This document shows, in pieces, positions 9,671 to 19,274 of a stretch of DNA of 64,000 bases. The notes below the pieces were generated by a model that worked only from the letters and a program-made list of their open reading frames with translations, was not told where the DNA came from and searched no databases. The position numbers and the translations under genes are program-made. Source of the stretch: Synechococcus sp. PCC 7502 (GTDB lineage Bacteria > Cyanobacteriota > Cyanobacteriia > Pseudanabaenales > Pseudanabaenaceae); the NCBI RefSeq assembly GCF_000317085.1, contig NC_019702.1:2138394-2202393 (forward strand), in the 5' to 3' direction. The stretch's first letter is position 1. Each line of letters opens with the position of its first letter.

Positions 9671-10216
9671 TTATAAAGTCCTTTGATTGTAAGGAAGTTT
9701 CATCAAAAGCATTCCCATAGCGCAGGTATTGGTGACACCAGCGAATACCAAACCACAGCTAACAAATCCACTCAATAGCAAGAACCAAGGGGATACTAAA
9801 ACGCCTAATCCTGTCCCGATTGCCACAAGAGAACCAGCCACAATTTGCACTTGACGAAATAGACTAATGGGAGCATGGCGATTGACCTGTGTTTTGAATC
9901 CTGCAGCTTTCCAGCTTGATAGACCACCTTTAAGCTGCATCACATGCTCATATCCATTTCCTAGTAATTTCTGAGAGGCTCGACTTGAACGCATTCCCGA
10001 TTGACAGCAGATTACTAGGGGCTTATCTCCCGTGTTCTCAATCAGATTTTGGTCAAAGGTTGATAAGGGTATGGAAATAGAACCTACGATATGTTCAGTT
10101 GCATATTCTCTCGATTCTCGGACATCTACCAAGATAACTTCTTGTAAATCGAGCATTTGTTTGAGGGATATGGCATCAATCTCGGTTAATTGCGAGATAT
10201 TGTATTGGTCAATCAT
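9671..10216 (-). CDS. Rhodanese-domain protein with C-terminal DUF2892 membrane domain
   Basis: A 181-residue protein. Residues about 10-110 form a rhodanese domain with active-site loop CQSGMR (catalytic Cys near 71). The C-terminal 60 residues form two membrane helices ending in CAMGMLLMKLPYN, the DUF2892 pattern. Rhodaneses move sulfane sulfur, and this fusion is typical of sulfide/persulfide detoxification operons. ATG at 10216 is preferred to an upstream TTG at 10234. Divergent from an ArsR regulator and followed by a DsbA-fold gene with a two-base gap. Confidence 0.85.
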   Translation of the reverse strand: MIDQYNISQLTEIDAISLKQMLDLQEVILVDVRESREYATEHIVGSISIPLSTFDQNLIENTGDKPLVICCQSGMRSSRASQKLLGNGYEHVMQLKGGLSSWKAAGFKTQVNRHAPISLFRQVQIVAGSLVAIGTGLGVLVSPWFLLLSGFVSCGLVFAGVTNTCAMGMLLMKLPYNQRTL

Positions 10217-10260
10217 AGATTTTATAGTTGGCAATTGACTGCCTGTGTTTAATCATTTCG

Positions 10261-10284
10261 TTATATCACTATATGGTAATATAA
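10261..10284. promoter_or_regulatory. Candidate ArsR operator between divergent genes
   Basis: Inverted repeat TTATAT-N12-ATATAA in the 107-base gap between the rhodanese and arsR starts. It sits where a dimeric ArsR-type repressor would cover both promoters. The repeat is seen; its binding role is inferred from position. Confidence 0.5.
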
Positions 10285-10323
10285 TCAAATAATTAACAAA
10301 ATCTTTTATATTGGTTCTCAATC

Positions 10324-10665
10324 ATGGAAGTTTCTCCTAATGCTTTGGCACAAGTTGCTGATTATTTCAAGGTATTGTCTGAGGTTAGCCGACTTCAAGT
10401 GTTGTGCTGCTTAAAATCTGGTTCTAAAAATGTAAGTGATATTATGGCAGCAACAGGACTGGGGCAAGCGAATGTGTCTAAGCATCTAAAAATATTGACG
10501 CAAGCAGGAATCTTATCTCGTAATCCTTCAGGGGTAAGTGTGTATTATGAAATCGCCGATCCCATCATATTTAAATTATGTGAATTAGCCTGCGATCGCT
10601 TAGCCATTAGTTTGGAATCGCGATCGCAACAGATAAATCAGTTGGAAACTTGGCGAAAATCTTAA
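10324..10665 (+). CDS. ArsR/SmtB-family repressor, possibly persulfide-sensing
   Basis: A 113-residue winged-helix protein. The recognition helix region is LGQANVSKHLKIL (residues 46-58), followed by the wing NPSGVSVYYEI. The metal-site ELCVCDL motif of arsenic sensors is absent. Instead there are cysteines at 28-29 (RLQVLCC) and 86/90 (KLCELACD). A Cys in the first position and one near residue 90-108 is the arrangement used by the BigR/SqrR persulfide sensors. Divergent from the rhodanese-DUF2892 gene, the usual BigR-type neighbour. Sensing chemistry is therefore inferred; the ArsR family call is firm. Confidence 0.88.
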   Translation: MEVSPNALAQVADYFKVLSEVSRLQVLCCLKSGSKNVSDIMAATGLGQANVSKHLKILTQAGILSRNPSGVSVYYEIADPIIFKLCELACDRLAISLESRSQQINQLETWRKS

Positions 10666-10668
10666 GCT

Positions 10669-11184
10669 TGGAGTATTGCCCTAGCGGAAACTCAGCGTCA
10701 AGCTATTTAGGCTGATCCTGCTTGGCATAATGGGAATTATGATCAAGATTTACAACCTAATCAGGGACTGGCGATCGCCCGCGTGATTGCTACTTGTTCC
10801 TACTATAGTCATCTCGATTTTGAGTCAAGGTTTGGGCGCAGGATGGAAAAGTTTGGTGATTTTGCGATCGCTAATTATCTCTACCAAGAAGGCGAAAAAT
10901 TTGTCACTCGGTTTGATGCCAATACCTATATTTCCTTAACTAAAGCAATGAATAGTCACGATCTAGGACGCGATCGCGGTGATAATCACTCGGTTTTAGC
11001 TAGTATTCAGCAACCAACTTTGGTTATTTCCACTCCCACTGACCTGCTATATGGGCTTACAGAACAAGAAGAATTAGCTCGGTTTATCCCCAATGCTAAA
11101 TTTGCCAAACTCAACTCTATTCATGGACATGATGCGTTTTTAATTGCTCTAAAGGAAATTAACAATTTAATCCTAAAAGGTTAA
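10669..11184 (+). pseudogene. metX: 3' half of metX (homoserine O-acetyltransferase), degenerate
   Basis: The frame reads WSIALAETQRQAI, then TAG at 10708, then ADPAWHNGNY, and continues to the stop at 11184. Recognisable MetX features include AETQRQAIxADP, FESRFGR, GEKFVTRFDANTYISLTKAM, HDLGRDR, the late catalytic-loop aspartate (STPTDLLY) and histidine (HGHDAFL). The N-terminal half with the nucleophile serine is absent, and the tyrosine normally after QAI is replaced by a stop. It begins three bases after the arsR stop. A GTG at 10783 could start a 133-residue peptide, but it would not be an active enzyme. A decayed gene is the best reading. Confidence 0.82.
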
Positions 11185-11315
11185 TCTTAAATTTCCTAAT
11201 TCAGTCTTTTGAATTAAATTGAAGGTTTATAAAAGTTAATACTTGCCCATGAACTTTTCTGATTTTGGATCGGTCTAATCTACCTAATCTAAGGTAGATA
11301 ATTTTGGTAAGGCTT

Positions 11316-12557
11316 ATGGATGCATTAGCTAAAAAAGCTCACTTTCTGCGCAGAGCTAGTTTTGGAGCGACCATAGAGGAATTAAATAGTTCCATATCCA
11401 TTTCAGAATTATTAAATAAATGGCTGAACTCTAGAGAAAATGCTCCCGTTCCTAATTTAGGCGTAGTTGAAAAGAATGGAAAGCTTAGGCGCGATCAAAC
11501 CTTAAAATTTTCCGATTGGCTAATTAATCAAACTATCTATGCCAAAAATCCTTTACAGGAGAAAGTGGTTAATTTCTGGAGAGATCATTTTGTGGTATCC
11601 GCTAAAAAAGTGGGCTTACCTCATTCTCTTGCCGATTATGATTCCCGACTGCGCACCTATGCTTTAGGGGATTTTCGAGAACTATTATGGTCGGTTACTA
11701 CCAGTCCAGCTATGCTTTCTTACTTGGATAACGGGCAAAATCGATCAGGCAAAATTAACGAGAATTTTAGCCGTGAAGTTATGGAATTATTTACCCTAGG
11801 GCGGGGACAGTACAGCGAAAAAGATATTCAGGAAGGTGCTAGAGCTTTAACTGGATGGGCGATTAAACCTAATCTCTTGTCTGTTCCAGAAGCTTTATTT
11901 CTACCGCGCCGTCACGATCAGGGGATTAAGACTTATTTAGGCAAAACGGGAAACCTTAACACAGAAGACGTGGTGGATATCTTAGCAAATCATCCCAGTA
12001 CAGCTCGAACTATTGCCCGTAAACTTTGGAGTGTTTTTGCCTATCCCAATCCAGAACCTAATGTAGTCGATCGCCTTGCTAAGGTATATAAACAGAGTGA
12101 TCGCAATATTAAATCCCTAGTTTCTGCCATCTTTTCAAGTCCCGAACTGTACAGCACGAAAGCTTATAGAAGTCTATTAAAAACTCCCATATATTTTATG
12201 ATTGGCAGCATCCGTCAATTGGAAATCCAAGCTGATAGCCTTAAAGTCTTAGGAAGTTTAAAGGCTATGGGGGAAGTTTTCTATAATGCACCTACGGTTA
12301 AAGGCTTTGCCCAAGGTAAGGCTTGGTTAACGGCTCCATCACTTTTAACCCGCCTAAATTTGGCACAACAAATGACCCAAAACTATGGAGATAATGGTGG
12401 GTTTAACTACGATCCGAAAGAACTTACCACTAAGGATTTAGTTGCTTTACTCTTGGATGGTAACACCGAATCCAGCATCGTTGACGCGCTCAAAGGCTTA
12501 TCACCAAGGGATGCCACCGCTCTTATTCTGTCTTCACCCACTTATCAATTAGCCTAA
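11316..12557 (+). CDS. DUF1800 domain protein
   Basis: A 413-residue protein of the DUF1800 family. The N-terminus reads KAHFLRRASFGAT, followed by family blocks such as KVVNFWRDHFVVS, SREVMELFTLGRGQYSEKDIQEGARALTGW and the late LNLAQQMTQN segment. The function is unknown; members are encoded with DUF1501 proteins in many bacteria and are thought to act on the cell surface or in export. ATG at 11316 follows GGTAAGG; a TTG at 11304 is an alternative. No signal peptide is obvious. Seventeen bases separate it from the DUF1501 gene, so they form an operon. Confidence 0.85.
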   Translation: MDALAKKAHFLRRASFGATIEELNSSISISELLNKWLNSRENAPVPNLGVVEKNGKLRRDQTLKFSDWLINQTIYAKNPLQEKVVNFWRDHFVVSAKKVGLPHSLADYDSRLRTYALGDFRELLWSVTTSPAMLSYLDNGQNRSGKINENFSREVMELFTLGRGQYSEKDIQEGARALTGWAIKPNLLSVPEALFLPRRHDQGIKTYLGKTGNLNTEDVVDILANHPSTARTIARKLWSVFAYPNPEPNVVDRLAKVYKQSDRNIKSLVSAIFSSPELYSTKAYRSLLKTPIYFMIGSIRQLEIQADSLKVLGSLKAMGEVFYNAPTVKGFAQGKAWLTAPSLLTRLNLAQQMTQNYGDNGGFNYDPKELTTKDLVALLLDGNTESSIVDALKGLSPRDATALILSSPTYQLA

Positions 12558-12574
12558 TCAATTAGCCTACATCT

Positions 12575-13726
12575 ATGAATAGACGTGACTTCCTAGCTTT
12601 AATGACGTTAACGGCTGCCCTCGCCGCCGCAAGTTCTGGAAATTCAGCAACTGGGGCTAATAACAATCAAAAAACCTTACTACTAATTGAACTAGCAGGG
12701 GGGAATGATGGCTTGAATACTTTCATCCCCTATAGCGATTCTAACTACTATAGATTGCGTCCAAATTTAGGCATCAAGGATGGTATCCCTATTACTTCTA
12801 GCGTGGCATTACATCCTTCTCTTAAAGATTTAAAACCAATTTTAGAACAAGGGAGATTAGCGGTGGTTCAAAACGTCAGTTATCCAGAGCCGAATTTATC
12901 TCACTTCCGCTCTAAGGATATATGGCAAAGCGGGCATCCCCGGGGTTCTACTGATAGCGGTTGGATTGCTAGGTATTTAGAATCTATTCATGCCAAAACT
13001 GCTGATGCCATATTTTTAGGAGAAGAATATCCTTTAGCATTAATTGGGAATGGGGACGATCACTTTCTGCAATTATCTCCGAATCTTATTGTAAAGAATA
13101 AAAGTAAGCTAGGACACGCAATTCAAGCACTTTATCTTGTACCGCAATCTAATGCGATCGCCGAGAAAATTCGCCGTACAGTTTTAGAAAGCGAAGAGGC
13201 AATCAAAAAGTTAAGCCAAGACTTAAATAAACGAATTGCCAATGGCGGATATGCTCCAACTTCTATTGGCAGGCAATTTGCACTCATGGGCAGGTTACTA
13301 GAATCCAGCCCCAAAGTTTTGTATATGACTATCGGTGGTTGGGATACTCATGCTCATCAGCTCCAAACTCATAAGCGTCTTTTAGAAGAATTAAGCCTAG
13401 GCATAGCTGCCTTGGAAAGGGATATCCAATCTAAAGGGATGGGTAAAAATGTCTTGATTATGGTGCAAAGCGAATTCGGTCGCAGACCTGCGGAAAACGG
13501 GACGGGTGGGACTGATCATGGTACTACAGTACCCTTAATTCTGGTAGGGGATGTGCGATCGGGCTTCTATGGGGGGAATCCAGCCCTCGATAGCTTGGTA
13601 AACTCTAACCTACCTGTAAAAGTCGATTTTCGCTCTGTCTATGGAGAAATTCTCAGTAAATGGATTAAGGTGAATCCCACAAAAATTTTAGGTGAAAAGT
13701 TTCCAGAAGTTGGTTTCTTAGCCTAA
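12575..13726 (+). CDS. DUF1501 family protein with Tat signal
   Basis: A 383-residue protein. The N-terminus MNRRDFLALMTLTAALAAAS is a twin-arginine signal, implying export of a folded protein. The body matches DUF1501, an alkaline phosphatase/sulfatase-like fold: ELAGGNDGLNTFIPY near the start, a GGWDTHAHQ block near 255 and EFGRRPAENGTGGTDHG near 305 that probably holds metal ligands. Enzymatic activity is not established for the family. Pairs with the DUF1800 gene immediately upstream. Confidence 0.87.
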   Translation: MNRRDFLALMTLTAALAAASSGNSATGANNNQKTLLLIELAGGNDGLNTFIPYSDSNYYRLRPNLGIKDGIPITSSVALHPSLKDLKPILEQGRLAVVQNVSYPEPNLSHFRSKDIWQSGHPRGSTDSGWIARYLESIHAKTADAIFLGEEYPLALIGNGDDHFLQLSPNLIVKNKSKLGHAIQALYLVPQSNAIAEKIRRTVLESEEAIKKLSQDLNKRIANGGYAPTSIGRQFALMGRLLESSPKVLYMTIGGWDTHAHQLQTHKRLLEELSLGIAALERDIQSKGMGKNVLIMVQSEFGRRPAENGTGGTDHGTTVPLILVGDVRSGFYGGNPALDSLVNSNLPVKVDFRSVYGEILSKWIKVNPTKILGEKFPEVGFLA

Positions 13727-13886
13727 TCTCTTAAAAGTTATTCTTGGACAATTTCTACAACTTTAATTAGCTTTAATTTCGATCAGGTCATAATCATCGC
13801 TGACTTTACAGATTTGGGAAAGTATTGTCCTTAATCACCTTATAATCATAAGTCACAACTAATTTGAATAAACTAAGTCTAAATAG

Positions 13887-15101
13887 ATGGCAGATTGGCA
13901 AGAGGTATCTGGCGGAGTTACGGCGGCAAAAGGTTATCGAGCTTCTGGGATCAAAGCGGGGCTAAAGCCTTCGGGTGCTCCAGATTTAGCATTAATAGTT
14001 AGTGATGTGGGTGCGATCGCCGCAGGGGTATTTACAACTTCTTGTGTACGGGCTGCTTGTGTTGATTTTAACCGTCAGGTTTTAGAGTCGGGATCGCTGG
14101 TTAAAGCCATTCTTTGTAATGCGGGTCAGGCAAATGCCAGCACGGGTGAAGAAGGTTGGCGCAATGCTGTGGAAACTGCCCAACTAGTACAAACTGCCCT
14201 AGAGACTGAAGAGTCTGTATTAGTAGCATCCACTGGGGTAATCGGACGGCAACTGCGTATGGATTTAATTCGTCCCGCCATTCCCCAAGTGGTAGCAGCT
14301 TTATCTGTGGATGGTGGAGATGCGGCAGCCAAGGCAATTATTACCACCGACTTAGTCACCAAAGCGATCGCCCTAGAAGCAGATTTTGATGGTATTCCTA
14401 TTCGAGTTGGTGGTATCTCCAAGGGTTCAGGCATGATTCATCCGAATATGGCAACGATGCTGGCTTTTGTCACCTGTGATGCAGCTGTGGCTCCAACTCT
14501 GTGGCAAGAAATGGTCAGTCGAGCTTGCGATCGCAGTTTTAATCAAATTACCGTTGATGGCGATACCAGCACTAACGATATGCTTTTGGCACTGAGCAAT
14601 GGGCAATCTGGTACTCCCGGTATTCTGGAGGCAGAATCTCCTACGGCACAAAAACTAGAGGCAATGTTAACCGAGGTTTGTATTTATCTAGCAAAGGCGA
14701 TCGCCCGTGATGGCGAAGGAGCCACCTGTTTAATTGAAATTACCGTCAGTGGTGCCAGTGATCAAGCTGCTGCTCGTCAAGTTGCCAAAACTATTGCTGG
14801 TTCTTCTTTAGTTAAATCCGCCGTATTTGGACGTGATCCTAACTGGGGGAGAATTGCGGCTGCGGCAGGGCGATCGGGAATAGTCTTTGATCAAACCCAA
14901 CTGGATATTCAGCTTGGTGATTTTGTAATGATGTCCCAAGGCACACCTCAAACCTTTGATCGAAATGCTGCCAGTAATTATCTGAAAAGTCCTACTGTGC
15001 AAATTAAAGTCAAAATTGGTAATGGGGCAGGAGAGGGTACAGCGTGGGGCTGCGATCTTAGCTATGATTATGTAAAGATTAACGCCGAATATACTACCTG
15101 A
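13887..15101 (+). CDS. argJ: Bifunctional ornithine acetyltransferase / N-acetylglutamate synthase
   Basis: A 404-residue ArgJ. It transfers acetyl from N-acetylornithine to glutamate in the cyclic arginine pathway, and bifunctional forms also use acetyl-CoA. The autocleavage site is seen in KGSGMIHPNMATML, where the new N-terminal nucleophile would be Thr190. DGDTSTND and the C-terminal GRDPNWGRIAAAAGRSG block are also present. Length is normal and the start gives the usual DWQEVSGGVTAAKGY beginning. A 28-base gap to trpG suggests co-transcription. Confidence 0.96.
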   Translation: MADWQEVSGGVTAAKGYRASGIKAGLKPSGAPDLALIVSDVGAIAAGVFTTSCVRAACVDFNRQVLESGSLVKAILCNAGQANASTGEEGWRNAVETAQLVQTALETEESVLVASTGVIGRQLRMDLIRPAIPQVVAALSVDGGDAAAKAIITTDLVTKAIALEADFDGIPIRVGGISKGSGMIHPNMATMLAFVTCDAAVAPTLWQEMVSRACDRSFNQITVDGDTSTNDMLLALSNGQSGTPGILEAESPTAQKLEAMLTEVCIYLAKAIARDGEGATCLIEITVSGASDQAAARQVAKTIAGSSLVKSAVFGRDPNWGRIAAAAGRSGIVFDQTQLDIQLGDFVMMSQGTPQTFDRNAASNYLKSPTVQIKVKIGNGAGEGTAWGCDLSYDYVKINAEYTT

Positions 15102-15129
15102 TTAATACCCATACCCAATTAAAAACAGC

Positions 15130-15738
15130 ATGATTCTGGTTATAGACAACTACGATAGCTTTACCTATAACTTAGTGCAGTACCTAGGGGAGTTGTTACC
15201 CAATTATCCTCACTTAGGAGAAGTATTAGTTAAACGTAATGATGAAATTACGATCACCGAAATCAAAAACCTAAATCCCGTGGGTATCGTTATTTCCCCA
15301 GGACCTGGTCGTCCTGAAGAGTCGGGGGTATCGCTAGATGTCATACAAGAATTAGGGGCATCCACACCAATTTTAGGTGTATGTTTGGGTCATCAAAGTA
15401 TGGGTTTAATCTATGGTGGGAAAGTAGTTCGCGCCCCCTATCTTATGCATGGCAAAACTTCCCAGATTTATCATACCAATACAGGTGTATTTGCAGGCTT
15501 AGATAATCCATTTACTGCCACTCGCTATCATAGTCTCGTAATTGATCCAGAGCATTGTCCAGAGATTTTGGAAATCACAGCATGGACAGAGGACAAGATC
15601 ATTATGGCGGTGAGGCATCGAGATTATCCCTATGTGCAGGGCGTGCAGTTCCATCCTGAAAGCATCCTCACAACTTCGGGTAAAAAGCTCCTAGGCAATT
15701 TCTTAAACAGCCTGAAGCCCTTAGTTAAAATTAGTTAA
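15130..15738 (+). CDS. trpG: Anthranilate/aminodeoxychorismate synthase glutaminase subunit
   Basis: A 202-residue class I glutamine amidotransferase. Seen are the start ILVIDNYDSFTYNLVQYL, the oxyanion region SPGPGRPEESG, the nucleophile in GVCLGHQ (Cys85) and the HPES catalytic pair near the C-terminus. It supplies ammonia to TrpE and/or PabB; the two roles cannot be separated from sequence. No partner synthase gene is nearby. Confidence 0.93.
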   Translation: MILVIDNYDSFTYNLVQYLGELLPNYPHLGEVLVKRNDEITITEIKNLNPVGIVISPGPGRPEESGVSLDVIQELGASTPILGVCLGHQSMGLIYGGKVVRAPYLMHGKTSQIYHTNTGVFAGLDNPFTATRYHSLVIDPEHCPEILEITAWTEDKIIMAVRHRDYPYVQGVQFHPESILTTSGKKLLGNFLNSLKPLVKIS

Positions 15739-15881
15739 ATTAGAATATTTATCCTTAAAAGCCTCAAAACTTAGGAAAACTAGTTGATTTAGGTCTTAAT
15801 CGAGCGATCGCCATTGCTCTAAATTAAGCTATTAAAATAGAACCATAAAAATCAAAATATAAAATTAATATAAAAATTACT

Positions 15882-17717
15882 GTGCAAGAAGATTTTCGCT
15901 TAATTGTTGATTTAGTTCTAGTCCTTTCTGTAGCTTGTGGGGGGGGCTTATTAGCAGCTAGGTTAAACCTTCCCGTAATTTTAGGCTATCTGTGCGGTGG
16001 GATTGTAGTTGGTCCGATGGGCTTAGGTTTGATTAAGGAATTAATTCAAGTAGAAACCTTGGCGCAGTTTGGTGTGGCATTTTTATTATTTGCCCTTGGG
16101 GTGGAGTTTTCCCTAGGACAATTAAAAAAAGTACAGGCAATTGGTTTGGGCGGTGGCACTTTACAAATTTTTAGCACGATCACACTCACAGCTATTGTCT
16201 CTACAGCGATCGGTTGGGTAACTACGCCAGTACAGGGCATATTTTTAGGGGCAATTTTATCCCTATCGTCAACGGCGGTGGTATTGCGGGGCTTGATGGA
16301 ATCTAACGAGTCGGAATCCGTACATGGGCAGATCATGTTAAGCATTTTAATCGTGCAGGACTTAGCTTTAGGTTTGATGTTGGCAGTTTTACCCGCTTTA
16401 GATCAACCCTCGGATGCGATCGCTCTAGCTGTGGTGAAAGCTTTGTTGTTAATGGCTTTATTTGCAGGGGGAGCAATTACGGCAGGTATCTGGATTATTC
16501 CCCCCTTACTAAAAGCCGTGGCTAAAACCGAAAGCCGTGAATTATTTTTGTTAACTGTGATTGTGCTGTGTTTTGCGATCGCCCTCCTGACAGAATATCT
16601 GGGCTTATCCATTGAAATGGGAGCATTTGTTGCTGGTTTAATGATCTCTGAAGTGGAGTATGCCGATCAAACCCTGTCCTATGTGGAACCATTACGGGAT
16701 GTATTTGCTACTTTATTTTTTGCAGCGATCGGAATGCTGATTGATCCATTATTTTTATGGCAGCATTTAGAGTTGATTTTGGGCTTAGTAGCGATCGTGA
16801 TGATTGGCAAGTTTGCGATCGTGGTACCGTTGGTTTTGGTGTTCAAATATCCCCTGCGCATAGCAATTACCGTAGGGTTGGGTTTAGTTCAGATCGGAGA
16901 ATTTTCCTTTGTTTTAGCTAGTGAAGGGCAAATCCTGGGCATTGTATCTCGGCAGGTATATCTCTTGATTTTAGGGACTACGGCTGTGACTTTAATCGTT
17001 ACGCCATTTTTGATGAAGGCAACCCCGAAAATTTTGGAGCTACTAGAAAAAGCACCATTGTTTAAAACTTGGCTGAACCGCATGGATATTCCCCAAGAAA
17101 TTTCTGCTAATGCCAATCTTAAAAATCATGTGGTTGTCTGTGGCTATGGACGGGTGGGACAGAATATCGTGCATTTACTTTTAGCTAAGGGCTACCCCGT
17201 ACTCGTAATTGAATTATCCGAGGCAAAGGTGCAGTTAATGCGCGATCGCCACATTCCGTATATCTATGGCAACTGTGCCAGTGAATTAGTACTAGAAAAA
17301 GCTGAGGTACAACATGCTAAGTCAATGGTGGTAGTGACCCGTGATTCTATGAGTACAAGACTATGTGTTAAACATGCGATCACCCTTGCTCCGAAGCTAG
17401 ACATCGTTGCCCGTGCCTTTAGTGACAGCGATATAGATTCTCTATACCAGTTAGGTGCTAAAGAAGTAGTCCATCCTGAATTTGAAGCCAGCCTTGAACT
17501 GTCAACCCATTTGCTGCAAAGCCTTGGGGAAACCAAACAAGCCATAGACCTAGAAATTATGAATGTTCGCAATCGTCGCTATGCCGATCTCCGTCCTGAT
17601 TTAGTGTGTCCTCTACCAATTCTCAATGCTAGTGACTACCTTGAACCTTCAATGGGCAAAGGCTTAGAACTAGCAGATACATTATCTTCAGAGATACCAG
17701 GTAGTTCTAAACAATAA
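15882..17717 (+). CDS. CPA2 cation:proton antiporter (KefB/NapA type) with TrkA-N domain
   Basis: A 611-residue membrane protein. Residues 1-385 contain about 12 helices of a Na+/H+ exchanger-type domain ([41 protein letters not shown]). From about 405 to 520 there is a Rossmann TrkA-N/RCK domain ([14 protein letters not shown]), with a short TrkA-C-like tail. It exchanges K+ or Na+ for protons; the ion is not determinable. The start is a GTG at 15882 with a weak ribosome site. Its last 82 bases overlap the rpaA gene on the other strand, tail to tail. Confidence 0.92.
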   Translation: MQEDFRLIVDLVLVLSVACGGGLLAARLNLPVILGYLCGGIVVGPMGLGLIKELIQVETLAQFGVAFLLFALGVEFSLGQLKKVQAIGLGGGTLQIFSTITLTAIVSTAIGWVTTPVQGIFLGAILSLSSTAVVLRGLMESNESESVHGQIMLSILIVQDLALGLMLAVLPALDQPSDAIALAVVKALLLMALFAGGAITAGIWIIPPLLKAVAKTESRELFLLTVIVLCFAIALLTEYLGLSIEMGAFVAGLMISEVEYADQTLSYVEPLRDVFATLFFAAIGMLIDPLFLWQHLELILGLVAIVMIGKFAIVVPLVLVFKYPLRIAITVGLGLVQIGEFSFVLASEGQILGIVSRQVYLLILGTTAVTLIVTPFLMKATPKILELLEKAPLFKTWLNRMDIPQEISANANLKNHVVVCGYGRVGQNIVHLLLAKGYPVLVIELSEAKVQLMRDRHIPYIYGNCASELVLEKAEVQHAKSMVVVTRDSMSTRLCVKHAITLAPKLDIVARAFSDSDIDSLYQLGAKEVVHPEFEASLELSTHLLQSLGETKQAIDLEIMNVRNRRYADLRPDLVCPLPILNASDYLEPSMGKGLELADTLSSEIPGSSKQ

Positions 17718-18397
17718 CCTGCCCCATAGACGGTTTTAATATATTTAGGATGGCGGGGATCGGGTTCTAGTTTGGTGCGGAGATGACGAATATGAACTCG
17801 AATGGTCTCGATGTCATCATCAGGCTCGTATCCCCAAACTTCCCTAAGAATTTCGCTGGGAGAAACCGTCTGCCCATGCCGTTGTAATAAACAATGCAAA
17901 AGCTCAAATTCCAGATGGGTTAGTTTTACGGTTTGATTAAACCACACTGCTTCAAATCTTTCTGGCACGAGTGTAAGCGCACCATAATTAAGAATTTCAC
18001 TGTGCTTAGCCGCTTGGGGAATGCGATCGGTACGGCGTAATAATGCCCTGACTCTGGCTAGCATTTCTTCTAGCTCAAAGGGCTTGGTGAGATAGTCATC
18101 AGCACCCGCATTAAAGCCTTCTACCTTATCTTGGGTTTGCCCCATGGCAGTTAGCATTAACACAGGAATATCCGCAGTGCGATCGTCACGCCGTAGCCGT
18201 TGACAGACAGTAAACCCATCTACCTGTGGCAACATTAGATCAAGAATAATCATATCTGGGACTAGCTGAATAGCCAAAGCCTGACCTTTCACGCCATCGC
18301 CCGCATGGTTAACTTGATATCCTGCCATTTCCAGATTGACAGTGACTATTTCCGATATGAGAGGATCATCGTCGATGATGAGAATCCGAGGCATCAT
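17636..18397 (-). CDS. rpaA: Circadian/redox response regulator RpaA (OmpR type)
   Basis: A 253-residue OmpR/PhoB-family regulator. Receiver: acidic pocket DDD at 9-11, phospho-acceptor Asp53 (ILDLMLP), lysine in LTKPFE. The C-terminal winged helix includes [26 protein letters not shown] and [20 protein letters not shown]. The linker [16 protein letters not shown] and this DNA-binding block are characteristic of cyanobacterial RpaA, the output regulator of the KaiABC/SasA clock and of phycobilisome coupling, rather than RpaB. The tail after GYCLELP is a poorly conserved extension, coded in the stretch that overlaps the antiporter gene. Confidence 0.92.
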   Translation of the reverse strand: MMPRILIIDDDPLISEIVTVNLEMAGYQVNHAGDGVKGQALAIQLVPDMIILDLMLPQVDGFTVCQRLRRDDRTADIPVLMLTAMGQTQDKVEGFNAGADDYLTKPFELEEMLARVRALLRRTDRIPQAAKHSEILNYGALTLVPERFEAVWFNQTVKLTHLEFELLHCLLQRHGQTVSPSEILREVWGYEPDDDIETIRVHIRHLRTKLEPDPRHPKYIKTVYGAGYCLELPGISEDNVSASSKPLPIEGSR

Positions 18398-18720
18398 TGA
18401 CCGTAAATTTCAGGGTAAGTTTGACTTAATCTATTCACAGTTAATTCCTGCTATAGCTTTGTAGATAGTGTATATCAGTTGAAACATATTTGATCTGTTT
18501 CAGCCTTAGTATGATGACTAATTTTTAATATTTATGTTGATTTTTTTACAAAAGTCAAATTTTAGTAATCAAAAGTAAAGTAATGACATGCGATCGCAAA
18601 TTTCCCCTTTTTAATTATTTGCTTAATGGTTTGTCATTGAGTTGCTGGTCATTGTGCTAGAGGACTTAAACATCGGTATGATGGTAGATAAGGAGTTCGT
18701 CACATAATTTGGGGCTAAAT
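18398..18720. other. Intergenic region between divergent rpaA and GerMN genes
   Basis: 323 bases containing the promoters of both rpaA (left) and the GerMN operon (right). AT-rich, with one HIP1 site near 18590. An AAGGAG at 18690-18695 lies 13 bases before a TTG (18709), which could be an alternative start of the right-hand gene. No RNA gene or repeat is recognised. Confidence 0.5.
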
Positions 18721-19272
18721 ATGGGAATTCACACTAAAGTCAACATTCCTAAATTCTGGATCGGTTCGGCGATCGTTGTGGCTATGATAGTCGGGGCAGG
18801 AACTGCGTATATCCTTAAATCCCCTGATGTTACTATTACTAACCCAACCAGTACCGTTGGTGAAATTACGATTACAGGCTATTTAATTGAACCCCGTGGT
18901 AATAAATTTGTGGCAGTACCAGTGCCAGTCAAGGCTAAAAATAATCAAGATGCGATCGCCACAGCCCTTAATCAGATCATTACGACTAAATCAGATAATC
19001 TTTACAGTGCCATTCCTACGGACACAAAAGTGCTTGACCTTAGGGTAACTGGTAATGACATTTACTTAAACTTGTCTAAACAGTTTACCAGTGGCGGTGG
19101 CAGTGACAGTATGAGAGGCAGACTAATTCAATTGCTATATACGGCGACTAGTCTGAATCCCAATGCCAATTTATTTCTATCCGTAGAAGGTAAACCCCTA
19201 GATTACCTCGGTGGTGAAGGACTCGAAGTTTCCCAACCTTTACGCCGCCAAAATTTTTCCTTAGAGTTTTAA
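18721..19272 (+). CDS. GerMN-domain membrane-anchored protein
   Basis: A 183-residue protein: one N-terminal membrane helix (about residues 12-33), then a periplasmic GerMN domain (YLIEPRGNKFVAVPVPVKAK, and near the end LNLSKQF, QLLYTATSLNPNANLFLSVEGKPLDYLGGEGL). GerMN domains occur in sporulation and cell-wall proteins and probably bind wall or protein ligands; the precise role is unknown. The ATG at 18721 is used; a TTG at 18709 would add four residues. Two bases separate it from nagZ, suggesting a wall-linked job. Confidence 0.85.
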   Translation: MGIHTKVNIPKFWIGSAIVVAMIVGAGTAYILKSPDVTITNPTSTVGEITITGYLIEPRGNKFVAVPVPVKAKNNQDAIATALNQIITTKSDNLYSAIPTDTKVLDLRVTGNDIYLNLSKQFTSGGGSDSMRGRLIQLLYTATSLNPNANLFLSVEGKPLDYLGGEGLEVSQPLRRQNFSLEF

Positions 19273-19274
19273 TA

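Noticed and set aside
14101-14651. Reverse frames inside argJ
   Set aside because: Antisense shadows of a highly conserved gene; no start signals or known family.
17636-18397. Assignment of the OmpR regulator as RpaB
   Set aside because: The linker and DNA-binding sequences ([20 protein letters not shown]...) fit RpaA; RpaB has a different receiver and linker.
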